Shown: in pieces, positions 50,410 through 59,145 of the stretch | How the letters are laid out: the number at the start of each line of letters is the position of its first letter | How positions within the stretch are numbered: the first letter of the stretch is position 1 | Origin: CAYXPR01 sp964467255 | GTDB taxonomy: Bacteria; Pseudomonadota; Alphaproteobacteria; Rickettsiales; RGZB01 | DNA: 64,000 nt | Assembly: GCA_964467255.1 (NCBI GenBank) | Contig: CAYXPR010000005.1 | Span: forward strand, 62,001-126,000 | Reading direction: 5' to 3' | The notes under the pieces: model-generated | Seen by the model: the letters and a program-made list of their open reading frames with translations, nothing else | Database searches by the model: none | Told to the model about the DNA's origin: nothing | Made by a program: the position numbers and the translations under genes

Positions 50410-51153
50410 TTACGGAACAATCCCGCCGCCCTGCACGGGACAGGCATTAGTGATTCCGGGGAAATTATCTAACGTTGCTTGCCGAACCGCCGCCACCGTA
50501 TTGCCCAGACTGGACATCGGCCCCGCAGGCGGCAGGGTCGCAATGAAAAAGAATTTGTCCTGCCCCAGTGCATTAATTTGGCTGATGGACATGTAATCTG
50601 CCGGCCTGATGGTAGGTAACGGATTACCAGTAATTTTCCGAACCGCATAAGTGTGCTCTGCGCCATTAAGAGCATACCGGCCAATATCCACGATATATTC
50701 AGGCACTGTTCCTGCCGCAACCCCTTGGTTGAAACGGTCTTCTACCGCCTGTGCATAACCGGAGGGCAGTTCATAATTTGGGTCAGAACATGGGGGGCCA
50801 CCCGCACCTGAAGAGCCGGAGCCACCACCCGAGCTGCCGCCAGAGCCACTACCCGAACCGCCGCCGGAGCCACCACCCGAGCTGCCGCCAGAGCCACTAC
50901 CCGAACCGCCGCCCGAGCTGCCGCCAGAACCGCTGCCCGAAGCGATGCATGTCGTCCCGTCACAATTCCCGCTCTGGCAGTCTTCACCGTCACCAGGGTC
51001 GCATGGCCCGCTGATAGAACTCAATGGTGCGCAGAAAAAGCTGATGCAGGTTTCCGGTGAACACTCTGCGTTATCAATACAGGCCTGTGCCTTCACTGGC
51101 GCAGCACCAAGCAAAAACAGGCAGAAAAGGCTAAGGAAAAAAAATTGCTTCAT
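50410..51153 (-). CDS. Secreted protein with Gly/Ser repeat linker
   Basis: A 247-residue protein: signal peptide residues 1-22 (LLGAAPVKAQ), a Cys-rich region (~24-70; eight cysteines in NAECSPETCISFFCAPL and CDPGDGEDCQSGNCDG), then a ~50-residue glycine-serine linker (~72-120; GSGSGGSSGGG repeats). The C-terminal domain has PPCSDPNYELPSGYAQAVEDRFNQG and a paired cysteine near the end. The linker DNA is a tandem repeat. The layout resembles exported adhesin-like or carbohydrate-binding proteins but has no recognised domain. An AT-rich 60-bp gap separates it from the yaaA gene. Confidence 0.7.
   Translation of the reverse strand: MKQFFFLSLFCLFLLGAAPVKAQACIDNAECSPETCISFFCAPLSSISGPCDPGDGEDCQSGNCDGTTCIASGSGSGGSSGGGSGSGSGGSSGGGSGGGSGSGSGGSSGGGSGSSGAGGPPCSDPNYELPSGYAQAVEDRFNQGVAAGTVPEYIVDIGRYALNGAEHTYAVRKITGNPLPTIRPADYMSISQINALGQDKFFFIATLPPAGPMSSLGNTVAAVRQATLDNFPGITNACPVQGGGIVP
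50831..50938 (-). repeat. Tandem repeats encoding the Gly/Ser linker
   Basis: A GAGCTGCCGCCAGAGCCACT unit begins at 50831, at 50879 and (diverged) at 50915, giving spacings of 48 and 36 bp. These are multiples of the 12-bp Gly-Ser module, so the frame is kept when copy number changes. This makes linker length variable between strains. Confidence 0.75.
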
Positions 51154-51213
51154 TCTAGGCCACTTAGTTTTTTGGCACCAACATGGTGTGCATTATACCA
51201 TAATGCAGGGCTT

Positions 51214-51978
51214 CTAGCGCGCAAATACTAAATTATTTTTGCCCGACATTTCCTTCTCAAACCGGTAGCCCTCCGCATCAAACGCCACCACATCCTTAGG
51301 GCTATCGATGCCTTTTTGCACAATAAACCGCGCCATCAGGCCGCGGGCGCGCTTGGCATGAATGCCTATTACCTTGAATTGATTGCCTTTTTTCTCTTTA
51401 AACGCCACGGAAACCCACTCAGCATCCAGCTTCTTGGGCCGCACGGCTTTGCTATATTCCTCAGAGGCCAGATTCAACACAACCTTAGTTTTATGGCGTG
51501 CCAACTCCGTATTCAGGGTTGTGGTAATCGCATCACCCCAAAAGTCATAAAGCCCTGAACCATAAGGATTTTTTATCCTTACCCCCATCTCAATCCGGTA
51601 GGGATGCATCAAATCCAGCGGGCGCAGCAACCCATACAGCCCCGACAGAATCCGCACATGGTCGTTGGCAAAACGAACCTCTTTCTCGCTCAGGCTCTCA
51701 GCATCCAGCCCTTCATACACATCGCCCTTAAACATAAACAGGCACTGGGCAGCGTTTTTGGTCGAAAGCGGCAGGGTCATCCGCTGGTAGCGGGCATAGT
51801 TCAGTTCCGCCAGTTTTGGGCTGATATCCATGAGTTTTGCCAAATCTTTGGCGGACTTCTTTTTCAGTAACAGCAGCAAAGAAGCTGTTTGCTTAATAAG
51901 CGCGGGCTGCGTGGCCACCCCCACTGTGCGTGCGGGACGCTCTTCCAGTGTTTTTGAGGGCGAAAGCATCAGAAGCAT
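51214..51978 (-). CDS. yaaA: Peroxide stress protein YaaA family
   Basis: A 254-residue YaaA/DUF328 protein; the E. coli homologue lowers free iron during hydrogen peroxide stress. Diagnostic N terminus MLLMLSPSKTLEE, the FMFKGDVYEGLDAESLSEKEVRFANDHVRILSGLYGLLRPLDLMHPYRIEMG region and the GLMARFIVQKGIDSPKDVVAFDAEGYRFEKE end are family-typical. Length is normal. The gap upstream contains a CtrA-like TTTA-N7-TTAAC sequence. Confidence 0.95.
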   Translation of the reverse strand: MLLMLSPSKTLEERPARTVGVATQPALIKQTASLLLLLKKKSAKDLAKLMDISPKLAELNYARYQRMTLPLSTKNAAQCLFMFKGDVYEGLDAESLSEKEVRFANDHVRILSGLYGLLRPLDLMHPYRIEMGVRIKNPYGSGLYDFWGDAITTTLNTELARHKTKVVLNLASEEYSKAVRPKKLDAEWVSVAFKEKKGNQFKVIGIHAKRARGLMARFIVQKGIDSPKDVVAFDAEGYRFEKEMSGKNNLVFAR

Positions 51979-51994
51979 CGTGTTTCCTTCGTTG

Positions 51995-52010
51995 TTTACG
52001 GTTTATTAAC
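51995..52010 (+). promoter_or_regulatory. Degenerate CtrA-like site (TTTA-N7-TTAAC)
   Basis: TTTA-CGGTTTA-TTAAC differs from the CtrA consensus at one base of the left half-site and lies 58 bp before the 108-aa gene at 52068. The divergent yaaA is 17 bp to the other side. Reported as a weak candidate. Confidence 0.3.
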
Positions 52011-52067
52011 CCGCACTTGCTAGGATTTGTAGTGTAGCAGACCGTATTTTTCAATTGGTAAGGACGC

Positions 52068-52394
52068 ATGAAAGCCAAAGCCATCAGCCACCGTAAACTA
52101 AAAATGCTCGATGCGCGCGCTGCCATGGTGGAATTATGCGGCGGCACACTCGCAAACGGCCAGCGTTTTTATGCCTACATCGCTGTCTACCCCAGCCGCT
52201 ATGAACAATACCGCCACGCGTTCGGCAACGGCGCAAGCGTGAATCTGCTGGAATTCGGCACGGTGCTGAAATGCGGCCTTGGTGATGAACCGCCCGAGAG
52301 CGTGAAACACGAAATGGAAAAAAAACACGGGCTCTCGCACGCATTTGAAGAAGACTTACGCGATGCGCTTCGCGAGGCAGGGGCGAATGGCTGA
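52068..52394 (+). CDS. Small uncharacterised protein (first of pair)
   Basis: A 108-residue protein beginning MKAKAISHRKLKMLDARAAMVELCGG. It has a central VYPSRYEQYRHAFGNG and an acidic helical C-terminal end (SHAFEEDLRDALREAG). Soluble, no membrane segment. No family recognised. The next gene starts 8 bp before its stop, so the two are translated together. A degenerate CtrA-like site lies upstream. Confidence 0.6.
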   Translation: MKAKAISHRKLKMLDARAAMVELCGGTLANGQRFYAYIAVYPSRYEQYRHAFGNGASVNLLEFGTVLKCGLGDEPPESVKHEMEKKHGLSHAFEEDLRDALREAGANG

Positions 52395-53097
52395 GTTCCC
52401 CGTACAAGAAGTAAGAGTCAAAGGCGAAGATTTGCTCTTTGTCATGAATCAGGAATTTTTCCGTGAGCACCCAAACCACACCTCTGAGTTTGTTATCGAG
52501 CTGCTCGAAAAAACCGGACTGAAAGTCCAAAAAGGCATCATGGGCGAACTGGATGCCACCGAGCACGTGAAGGGTAATATCGCCATCATGGTGGAAGGGA
52601 AAAGTTTCCTTGAACATCTCTACGACAAAAAAGACACCCACGGGCGCGATGGCCCTTTGCAGCTGCTGGGGGAAACTTTCGTTAGCCGCGAACAGCTCTT
52701 AAAAGCGGAAGAAACATTGGTGATGAATCAGCTGGAAGAAGTGAAGCTCGACAAACGCATCACCGTTGGTATTGCCGTGTGGGATAAAGTAAAAAGCACC
52801 GGAAAAGTAGTAACTGGCGCAGGCATAATTGGGGCGTTTGGTGGCATGTTGGCCGCAGAAGTGATGGGTGTAGCGGGGTTCTTCACTGGCGATTTTATGC
52901 CCTTTGCCTACAGCATACTCACTTCCGCTGTGGGTATGGGTGCGACGGCCGGCGGTATTGCTCTTGAAGAAAAAGCTGATAAACACCTCGATAAGCTAAA
53001 TGCCGAACGCAAAGAACTGGAAGCACCGCTGGAAGCAAAGCGCAAAGAACTGCGTGAGCATTTTGAAGGGCTCCGAAAAGAATTCGGTATCGGCTAA
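52387..53097 (+). CDS. Uncharacterised protein with central hydrophobic segment
   Basis: A 236-residue protein from ATG 52387, overlapping the preceding gene by 8 bp. Residues ~1-125 are a soluble domain (LLEKTGLKVQKGIMGELDATEHVKGN). Residues ~137-180 are strongly hydrophobic and Gly-rich (VTGAGIIGAFGGMLAAEVMGVAGFF and ILTSAVGMGATAGGIAL), perhaps a membrane hairpin. The C-terminal ~50 residues are a charged coiled-coil helix (HLDKLNAERKELEAPLEAKRKEL). No family recognised. Ends just before the convergent nnr gene. Confidence 0.6.
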   Translation: MAEFPVQEVRVKGEDLLFVMNQEFFREHPNHTSEFVIELLEKTGLKVQKGIMGELDATEHVKGNIAIMVEGKSFLEHLYDKKDTHGRDGPLQLLGETFVSREQLLKAEETLVMNQLEEVKLDKRITVGIAVWDKVKSTGKVVTGAGIIGAFGGMLAAEVMGVAGFFTGDFMPFAYSILTSAVGMGATAGGIALEEKADKHLDKLNAERKELEAPLEAKRKELREHFEGLRKEFGIG

Positions 53098-54615
53098 TTA
53101 GCAGCTTGCGTCGGCCGCAGGCGTGGCAATTTCGTGCGATGTATCATCCGCCAGCATATTCAGCACCGCCGGAATCAGGTTCGGTAAATCTTCCGCAATC
53201 AGCCCTAGGCCAAAACGCCGCGCCGCTTCACCATGCATCCACGCGGCCGCGCAGGCTGCATTAAATCCATCCATTCCCATCGCGAGCAGACCCACAATCA
53301 AACCCGCCAGCACATCACCCGCACCTGCGGTCGCTAATGTAGCAGGTGCGTTCGTGTTCACCGCCGCGCGGCCATCGGGGTTTGCAATCACCGTGTCGTT
53401 CCCCTTGAGCAATACGGTCGCACCCGAAAGTGCCGCCGCTTTTTTAGCCAAATCGATTTTCGAGCCGCCGGAAAGCGTATCAAATACGCGGCGGAATTCG
53501 GCATGATGCGGGGTGAGCACCACGGGCGCGCCGCTCGCTTTAATCGCCGCAAATAAACGTTCCGGCATGGCTTCAAACACGGTCAGTGCATCAGCATCCA
53601 GCACCAATTTTTTATGGTGCTTCAGCGCCGCCAGCGCCATGCTGCGGGTGCGTGGCACAACACCGCTGCCTGGCCCCACGAGCACTGCATCACGGTGCGG
53701 CTCTTCTAAAAATGTTTCAAAGTTTTTCAGGTCTTTTATTGGCTTCACCATCACCGAGGTGAGGCTTGCCGCATACGTATTCGCCGCCGCCGGAGGGCAC
53801 AATACAGACACAAGCCCCGCACCCACACGTAATGCTGAAACTGCCGCCAAACGCGCCGCGCCGGTGGAGGCCATATCGCCGCCCACAATCGCCGCATAGC
53901 CACGGTGATATTTGTGCCCTTCCGCCTTCGGCCACGGAAATTGCGCCAGCCACAAAGCGGGAAGATTTTCGACCGCTTGCGATGGTGTGGTCCATACCGC
54001 CGCCGGAATGCCGATGGGTTTTACCACCACATCGCCCGCGAAAGATTTTCCGGGCATCAACACATGGCCCGCTTTTTTGCGCTCAAATGTGACCGTCACA
54101 TCGGCACGAATCGCCACACCGCGCACCGCACCCGTGCTGCCATCCACCCCGCTCGGTATATCAATTGCCACCACAGGAATGCGGCTGGCGGCTAGTTTTT
54201 CTGCAAGATCGGCGGTTTTTTCTTCGAGCGGGCGTTTCAGCCCCGTGCCGAATAGTGCATCCACCACCAGTGCGGCACCTGTCAGCGCATCAGCATCACA
54301 CTCAATCACCTCGCCTTTGAATTTTTTTGCGGCTACAGCGGCTTCGCCTTCCAGCCCTTTTACAGGCACCAGTGCGGCTACAACAACATCGAAGCCTTTT
54401 TCTTTCAAAAGGCGCGCAACCACATAGCCATCGCCACCGTTATTGCCCGGCCCGGTCAGCACCACTGTGCGGCGCGGCCCATAGCGGCGGATAATCTCTT
54501 GGGCCACGGCGTGCCCAGCATTGTCCATCAGTTGTGAGGCGGAAATTCCTTGCGCGATTGCTTCGCGTTCGGCTTTTGCCATTTCGGCAGCGCTGATAAT
54601 ATCAATGCTCTTCAT
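53098..54615 (-). CDS. nnr: Bifunctional NAD(P)HX epimerase/dehydratase
   Basis: A 505-residue enzyme repairing hydrated NADH/NADPH. The N-terminal ~215 residues are the YjeF_N epimerase (SASQLMDNAGHAVAQEIIRRYG; VVLTGPGNNGGDGYVVARLLKEKG; VVDALFGTGLKRPLEE). The C-terminal half is the ADP/ATP-dependent dehydratase (GYAAIVGGDMASTGAARLAAVSALRVGAGLV; VLDADALTVF; GNDTVIANPDGRAAVNTNAPATLATAGAGDVLAGLI). Both domains look intact. Its start overlaps the end of the RNase D gene by 14 bp. Confidence 0.95.
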   Translation of the reverse strand: MKSIDIISAAEMAKAEREAIAQGISASQLMDNAGHAVAQEIIRRYGPRRTVVLTGPGNNGGDGYVVARLLKEKGFDVVVAALVPVKGLEGEAAVAAKKFKGEVIECDADALTGAALVVDALFGTGLKRPLEEKTADLAEKLAASRIPVVAIDIPSGVDGSTGAVRGVAIRADVTVTFERKKAGHVLMPGKSFAGDVVVKPIGIPAAVWTTPSQAVENLPALWLAQFPWPKAEGHKYHRGYAAIVGGDMASTGAARLAAVSALRVGAGLVSVLCPPAAANTYAASLTSVMVKPIKDLKNFETFLEEPHRDAVLVGPGSGVVPRTRSMALAALKHHKKLVLDADALTVFEAMPERLFAAIKASGAPVVLTPHHAEFRRVFDTLSGGSKIDLAKKAAALSGATVLLKGNDTVIANPDGRAAVNTNAPATLATAGAGDVLAGLIVGLLAMGMDGFNAACAAAWMHGEAARRFGLGLIAEDLPNLIPAVLNMLADDTSHEIATPAADASC

Positions 54616-55792
54616 GCTCCGCAGCGTCCTTCGGTTTTTTATCCAGCTGAATTAACTTCAATCGGCGCCCGTGTGCCGCCAGTGCAATCTCACCATTTTT
54701 CAGCTGAATAGCAGACTTACCAAACACATCCCACCGCCAGCCATGCAGCGCCTGAATGTCGGCGTTTTTTTCTTCGCCTTTTTTCATATGCGCAATGGCG
54801 CGGAGGTCATCGTCATTGGCAATCACTTTGCGGGCCACGTCATGGTTTTCACACTGCATTTTTAACAGCACACGCAGCAAGTCGATCAGCGCACCATCCG
54901 GCCCGTGAGACTTACGATGCCCCTGTTCAAGCGGGTGTTTAATGCCGCGCTTGATGGCGTTCAGCACATCATCCACCACACTGTCTTCACGCAGCATGTT
55001 CGGGTGCACCGAACGCAGCTTAAACAGCGCCTCTTTGGTCGATGGACGGCTGGCGGCAATCTCGAGCACCGCTTCGTCGCGCATCACGCGGCCACGCGGA
55101 AGGTTTTTGCTTTGTGCGCGGCGCTCACGCCATTCGGCCACGGCATGCAACACGCCATAAAACACTGGCGAGGCATTCTTAATTTTGAAACGCTTCCATG
55201 CTTCCTCGGGCTGCACTTCGTAGCGCGCAGGGTTCATCATCTCCAGCATTTCTTCCTTGAACCAGTCCATGCGCTTTTTTTCCTCAAGGCGCATGAGCAG
55301 GTTCTCGCACACATTGCGAAGATAAGTGACGTCTGACACGGCATAATCCACCTGCGCCTGCGTCAGCGGGCGGTGGGCCCAGTCGGTAAAGCGACTGCTT
55401 TTATCCAAATCCACGCCGCAAATATCTTTCACCAGCGCGCCATAACCAGCGGAATCACCATAGCCCAGCACCTGCGCGGCAATCTGCGTATCAAACAGCG
55501 GGTTGGGTATTTCACCCGTCAGGCGGTAGAGAATTTCAATATCCTGCTCAGCCGCGTGAAACACTTTCACGATTTTTTTATTAGCAAGCAGCTTGTAGAG
55601 CGGGGAAAGGTCTAAATTTTCCGCCATGGCATCAATCGCGAAGGCATCCTTGCTGCCTGCCATCTGGATAAGGCACAGCACGGGGTAATAGGTTTTTTCG
55701 CGGATAAATTCCGTATCAATCGTAACGAACGGTTCTTTTTTGAAATCGGCGATACGCTTCTTCAGCGTTTTTGAGTCGGTAATCACGTCCAT
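54602..55792 (-). CDS. rnd: Ribonuclease D
   Basis: A 396-residue 3'-5' exoribonuclease involved in tRNA maturation. The DEDD exonuclease core is visible: FVTIDTEFIREKTYYPVLCLIQMAG (the DxE), VKVFHAAEQDIEILYRLTGEIPNPLFDTQIAAQVLGY, and DYAVSDVTYLRNVCENLL (final Asp). The ERRAQSKNLPRGRVMRDEAVLEIA region is the helical HRDC-type extension. ATG 55792 is preferred over a start 13 codons upstream because it begins the family N terminus (MDVITDSKTLKKRI). Overlaps the nnr gene. Confidence 0.93.
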   Translation of the reverse strand: MDVITDSKTLKKRIADFKKEPFVTIDTEFIREKTYYPVLCLIQMAGSKDAFAIDAMAENLDLSPLYKLLANKKIVKVFHAAEQDIEILYRLTGEIPNPLFDTQIAAQVLGYGDSAGYGALVKDICGVDLDKSSRFTDWAHRPLTQAQVDYAVSDVTYLRNVCENLLMRLEEKKRMDWFKEEMLEMMNPARYEVQPEEAWKRFKIKNASPVFYGVLHAVAEWRERRAQSKNLPRGRVMRDEAVLEIAASRPSTKEALFKLRSVHPNMLREDSVVDDVLNAIKRGIKHPLEQGHRKSHGPDGALIDLLRVLLKMQCENHDVARKVIANDDDLRAIAHMKKGEEKNADIQALHGWRWDVFGKSAIQLKNGEIALAAHGRRLKLIQLDKKPKDAAEHEEH

Positions 55793-55912
55793 TGTAACAA
55801 CAAGTCCTATTTCGGGTGTGCCGTGTGGCACTGGCTTAATTCACTTGGCAAAAATGCCTGCCCCTTATATACCAACCACACGTTCAAAATCAAAGCACAG
55901 ATTTCAGCCTCC

Positions 55913-56311
55913 ATGCGCCTCCTCACCCAATTTTTGCTGGCCCGCCACTGGCTGCGTGACTTTTGCGCACCCAAACAGCGCCCTGCTGAGCTGCGAGACA
56001 GCGGCAAAACCTGCTATGGCAGCGTGCTCAAGAGCTTTCACCACCCGCGTGGCGTACTGGTGAAATATGGCTTCGAAGCCAACCTTAAGCCCTATACCGG
56101 CTGGTCGCATTACACGGGCGAGGCCTTTCGGGGCGCGTTAAACGTTGGCAACCACATTAAAATAGTATATTTGATGGAGCGCCCGCGGGTTTCCCGCTGG
56201 GTGGAAGACGATTGTTTGGCCAGCGCAGGGCCACTGCAGGGGCAAGAGCCACCCCATGCCGCCCGTGCCGGTAATTTTCAAAATTGGGTTAATCATTTCA
56301 GGCATAAATAA
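55913..56311 (+). CDS. Possible small protein upstream of aspS
   Basis: A 132-residue frame from ATG 55913 (a longer form begins at 55823). It reads MRLLTQFLLARHWLRDFCAPKQ, then a compact middle (VLVKYGFEANLKPYTGWSHYTGEAFRGALNVGN) and an end FQNWVNHFRHK one base before aspS. Composition is fairly normal for a protein but no family is recognised and the ribosome binding site is weak. It is divergent from rnd. Possibly real, with a role unknown. Confidence 0.5.
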   Translation: MRLLTQFLLARHWLRDFCAPKQRPAELRDSGKTCYGSVLKSFHHPRGVLVKYGFEANLKPYTGWSHYTGEAFRGALNVGNHIKIVYLMERPRVSRWVEDDCLASAGPLQGQEPPHAARAGNFQNWVNHFRHK

Positions 56312-56312
56312 C

Positions 56313-58196
56313 ATGCATACATATCGTACACATACTTGCGGGGCACTGCGGAAATCCGATGTCGGCGCTGAGGTAAAACTCTCCGGCTGGGTACACCGCC
56401 GCCGCGACCACGGCAATCTGCTGTTCGTCGATTTGCGCGACCATTACGGCATCACGCAGCTCGTGTACACGAACGAAGCCGCGTTTTTGGATACGGCCTG
56501 CCGCACCAGCAATGAAAGCGTAATTACCATCACAGGTAAAGTGGTGGCACGTGACGATGCTGCGGTGAATAAGAACCTCCCTACGGGCGAAGTGGAAGTG
56601 GTGGTAGAAAGTTTCACGCTGGAATCCCCTGCTGACATGCTGCCGCTGCAAGTGAATGACGATGAAAAAGATTTCCCTGAAAATATCCGCCTCAAATACC
56701 GCTTCCTTGATTTGCGCCGCGAAAAAATCCACAACAACATCATCCTGCGCAGCAAGGTGATTCAGCGCCTGCGCGAGCAGATGCACGCCCAAGGCTTTTT
56801 GGAATTCCAAACGCCGATTCTCACCTCGTCATCGCCAGAAGGCGCGCGCGATTATCTGGTGCCGAGCCGTGTGCATCCGGGTCATTTTTATGCGCTGCCG
56901 CAAGCGCCACAGCAATATAAACAGCTGCTGATGGTGTCGGGCTTTGACCGTTATTTCCAGATTGCCCCTTGCTTCCGCGACGAAGATGCGCGCGCTGACC
57001 GCAGCCCTGGTGAGTTTTATCAGCTCGATATTGAAATGAGCTATGTCACGCAGGCCGACGTGTTCGCAGCCATCGAACCCGTGCTCGCCAATGTGTTCAA
57101 AGAATTCGGTAAAGGCAAAAAAATCACCGCTGCACCGTTCCCGCACATCACCTACCGCGAATCGATGCTGAAATACGGCAACGATAAACCTGACCTCAGG
57201 AACCCGCTGATTATCACTGACGTAACGGAAGCATTCCGTGGTTCGGGCTTTGGTATTTTCGCCGGCCAGATTGAAAAAGGCGCCGTAGTGCGTGCAATTC
57301 CGGCACCGAAAACCAGCGCCAACCCGCGCAGCTTCTTCGACAAGTTGAATGACTGGGCGCGCGAGCTGGGTTACCCCGGCATCGGCTACATCGTGTTCGA
57401 GGAAAACGGCACCGCCAAAGGCCCAATTGCGAAAAATCTCGATGAGGCGCGCATTGCACAAATCAAGCAAATCACCGGTGCACAAAATGGCGACAGCGTG
57501 TTCTTCTCCTGCGGCAAGGCCGATAGCGCGGCCAAGCTCGCTGGCCTCGCCCGCACCGAACTTGCGAACCAGTTGAACCTGATTGAAAAAGACTGCTTCA
57601 AGTTCTGCTGGGTGGTGGACTTCCCTTATTTTGAGTGGAACGAAGACGAAAAGAAAATCGACTTCTCGCACAATCCATTCTCCATGCCACAAGGCGGGAT
57701 GGAAGCGCTCGAAAAAGCCGACAAGGCTGCTAACCGCGATGAAGAGCTCTTAAAGCTCCTCGCCTTCCAGTATGACATTGTGTGCAACGGCGTGGAGCTT
57801 TCCTCTGGTGCGATTCGTAACCACAGGCCGGACATTATGTACAAAGCCTTCGGTATTGTAGGCTATGGCAAAGAAGTGGTCGATGAACGTTTTGGCGCCA
57901 TGATTCGTGCCTTCCACTTCGGTGCACCGCCGCACGGCGGGCTTGCCCCAGGTGTGGACCGCATGGTGATGCTGCTGGCCGATGAACCGAACATCCGCGA
58001 AGTGATTGCCTTCCCGATGAACCAGCAAGCAGAAGACCTGCTGATGGGCGCACCGGCTGCGGCAGACCCGAAACATTTGCGTGAGCTTTATCTGCAACTC
58101 GCGCCACGTGCAAAAGAAATGCTTGAAAAGAAGGCCGCACAAAAAGACAATGGGCCGGAAGCCGAAGCGGCACCGCTGGCAGCAAAGAACGGATAA
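56313..58196 (+). CDS. aspS: Aspartyl-tRNA synthetase
   Basis: A 627-residue class IIb synthetase for tRNA-Asp; in alphaproteobacteria lacking AsnRS it also makes Asp-tRNA-Asn. The N-terminal OB-fold anticodon domain (VKLSGWVHRRRDHGNLLFVDLRDHYGITQLV) is followed by FLEFQTPILTSSSPEGARDYLVPSR (motif 1 region), FRDEDARADRSPGEFYQLDIEMSY (motif 2), the bacterial GAD insertion and GGLAPGVDRMVMLLA (motif 3). ATG 56313 gives the family start MHTYRTHTCGALR; a longer frame to 56256 is rejected. The C terminus has an Ala/Glu/Lys-rich tail. Confidence 0.98.
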   Translation: MHTYRTHTCGALRKSDVGAEVKLSGWVHRRRDHGNLLFVDLRDHYGITQLVYTNEAAFLDTACRTSNESVITITGKVVARDDAAVNKNLPTGEVEVVVESFTLESPADMLPLQVNDDEKDFPENIRLKYRFLDLRREKIHNNIILRSKVIQRLREQMHAQGFLEFQTPILTSSSPEGARDYLVPSRVHPGHFYALPQAPQQYKQLLMVSGFDRYFQIAPCFRDEDARADRSPGEFYQLDIEMSYVTQADVFAAIEPVLANVFKEFGKGKKITAAPFPHITYRESMLKYGNDKPDLRNPLIITDVTEAFRGSGFGIFAGQIEKGAVVRAIPAPKTSANPRSFFDKLNDWARELGYPGIGYIVFEENGTAKGPIAKNLDEARIAQIKQITGAQNGDSVFFSCGKADSAAKLAGLARTELANQLNLIEKDCFKFCWVVDFPYFEWNEDEKKIDFSHNPFSMPQGGMEALEKADKAANRDEELLKLLAFQYDIVCNGVELSSGAIRNHRPDIMYKAFGIVGYGKEVVDERFGAMIRAFHFGAPPHGGLAPGVDRMVMLLADEPNIREVIAFPMNQQAEDLLMGAPAAADPKHLRELYLQLAPRAKEMLEKKAAQKDNGPEAEAAPLAAKNG

Positions 58197-58202
58197 ATCG
58201 AT

Positions 58203-58604
58203 ATGGCGTTTGGCACATTTTTGTACACACTGGTTTACGGCAAGCATGTCGGCACCGATGCGTTCGGTAATAAATATTACCGCGGCAAACTCAAAGACGG
58301 CAACCATGTGGGCCGCGCCGACAAAGAACGCCGCTGGGTGATTTACAAAGACAAAGCCGAAGCATCCCTCGTGCCGCCCGAGTGGCATGGCTGGCTGCAT
58401 TACATTATCGACGAAATCCCAACGGAAAAAAACAGCCAGAAAAAGCATAACTGGCAGAAACCGCATTTGCCGAATTTAACCGGCACCTCTGTTTCCTACC
58501 GTCCGAAAGGCCATATTCTTTCCGGCGGCAAGCGCGCAAAAGCCACCGGCGATTATGAAGCCTGGCAGCCAAGCGCAAAAAGCAAAGAAGCAAACAACGC
58601 GTAA
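58203..58604 (+). CDS. NADH:ubiquinone oxidoreductase NDUFA12-type accessory subunit
   Basis: A 133-residue homologue of the mitochondrial complex I subunit B17.2/NDUFA12, found among bacteria in alphaproteobacteria. Features: FGTFLYTLVYGKHVGTDAFGNKYYRGK near the N terminus (typical 'G.D.fGN.YYe'), RRWVIYKDKAEASLVPPEWHGWLHYIIDEIP and a positively charged tail (LSGGKRAKATGDYEAWQP). It helps assemble or stabilise complex I. Six bases after aspS and ahead of mlaD, an arrangement common to this class. Confidence 0.95.
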   Translation: MAFGTFLYTLVYGKHVGTDAFGNKYYRGKLKDGNHVGRADKERRWVIYKDKAEASLVPPEWHGWLHYIIDEIPTEKNSQKKHNWQKPHLPNLTGTSVSYRPKGHILSGGKRAKATGDYEAWQPSAKSKEANNA

Positions 58605-58638
58605 ATCTAAGGCCTGATTTTTTAAGGAGCCGAACATT

Positions 58639-59145
58639 ATGAATAAAAATATTATCGAAACCGTGATGGGTGCCGTCGTTCTTTTTGTGGCCGCAGGTTT
58701 TATTTACATCGCCTATAAAAGCGGCAATATCGCAGCCCCCAGCGATGGCTATGTGCTTTCCGCTAAGTTTGATCAGGTTGATGGCCTCGGCGTGGGCTCT
58801 GACGTACGCATCTCCGGCCTTAAAGTGGGCACAGTGACGGACCAGAAAGTGGACCCCGAAACCTATCAGGCCGTGGTGACCTTCGCGATAAACGACGACA
58901 TCAAACTACCGAAAGATTCCACCGCCATGATTACGAGCGAAGGCTTGCTCGGCGGCAAATATATGGCCTTAGTGCCGGGTGCGGATGATGCCATGCTGGT
59001 GAGTGGCGATGTGGTGCAGTTCACGCAATCTTCCGTGAACCTTGAACAACTGCTCGGCAAATTTGCCTTCGGCAGTGTAGACAAAGATGAGTCTAAAAAA
59101 GCCCCACCTGCGGCAGCTGGCACGGGTGATGCGCCTGCGTTCTAA
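58639..59145 (+). CDS. mlaD: Outer membrane lipid asymmetry protein MlaD
   Basis: A 168-residue MCE protein: an N-terminal membrane anchor (residues ~7-27) then a periplasmic MCE domain (~36-115) with VSAKFDQVDGLGVGSDVRISGLKVG and STAMITSEGLLGGKYMALVPGADD. MlaD binds phospholipid and works with MlaFEB to return it to the inner membrane. mlaF, mlaE and mlaB are not in this window, as usual for alphaproteobacteria where mlaD sits beside the NDUFA12 gene. AAGGAG precedes ATG 58639. Confidence 0.93.
   Translation: MNKNIIETVMGAVVLFVAAGFIYIAYKSGNIAAPSDGYVLSAKFDQVDGLGVGSDVRISGLKVGTVTDQKVDPETYQAVVTFAINDDIKLPKDSTAMITSEGLLGGKYMALVPGADDAMLVSGDVVQFTQSSVNLEQLLGKFAFGSVDKDESKKAPPAAAGTGDAPAF

Noticed and set aside
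27890..51990. Shared 13-mer GTAAACAACGAAG upstream of bolA and yaaA
   Set aside because: Chance pairs of 13-mers are expected by the dozen in 64 kb. It overlaps ribosome-binding-site sequence and shows no further similarity.
56829..57692. Long minus-strand frame (287 aa) over aspS
   Set aside because: It is antisense to the catalytic core of aspS, whose motifs 1-3 are all intact. No ribosome binding site or family.
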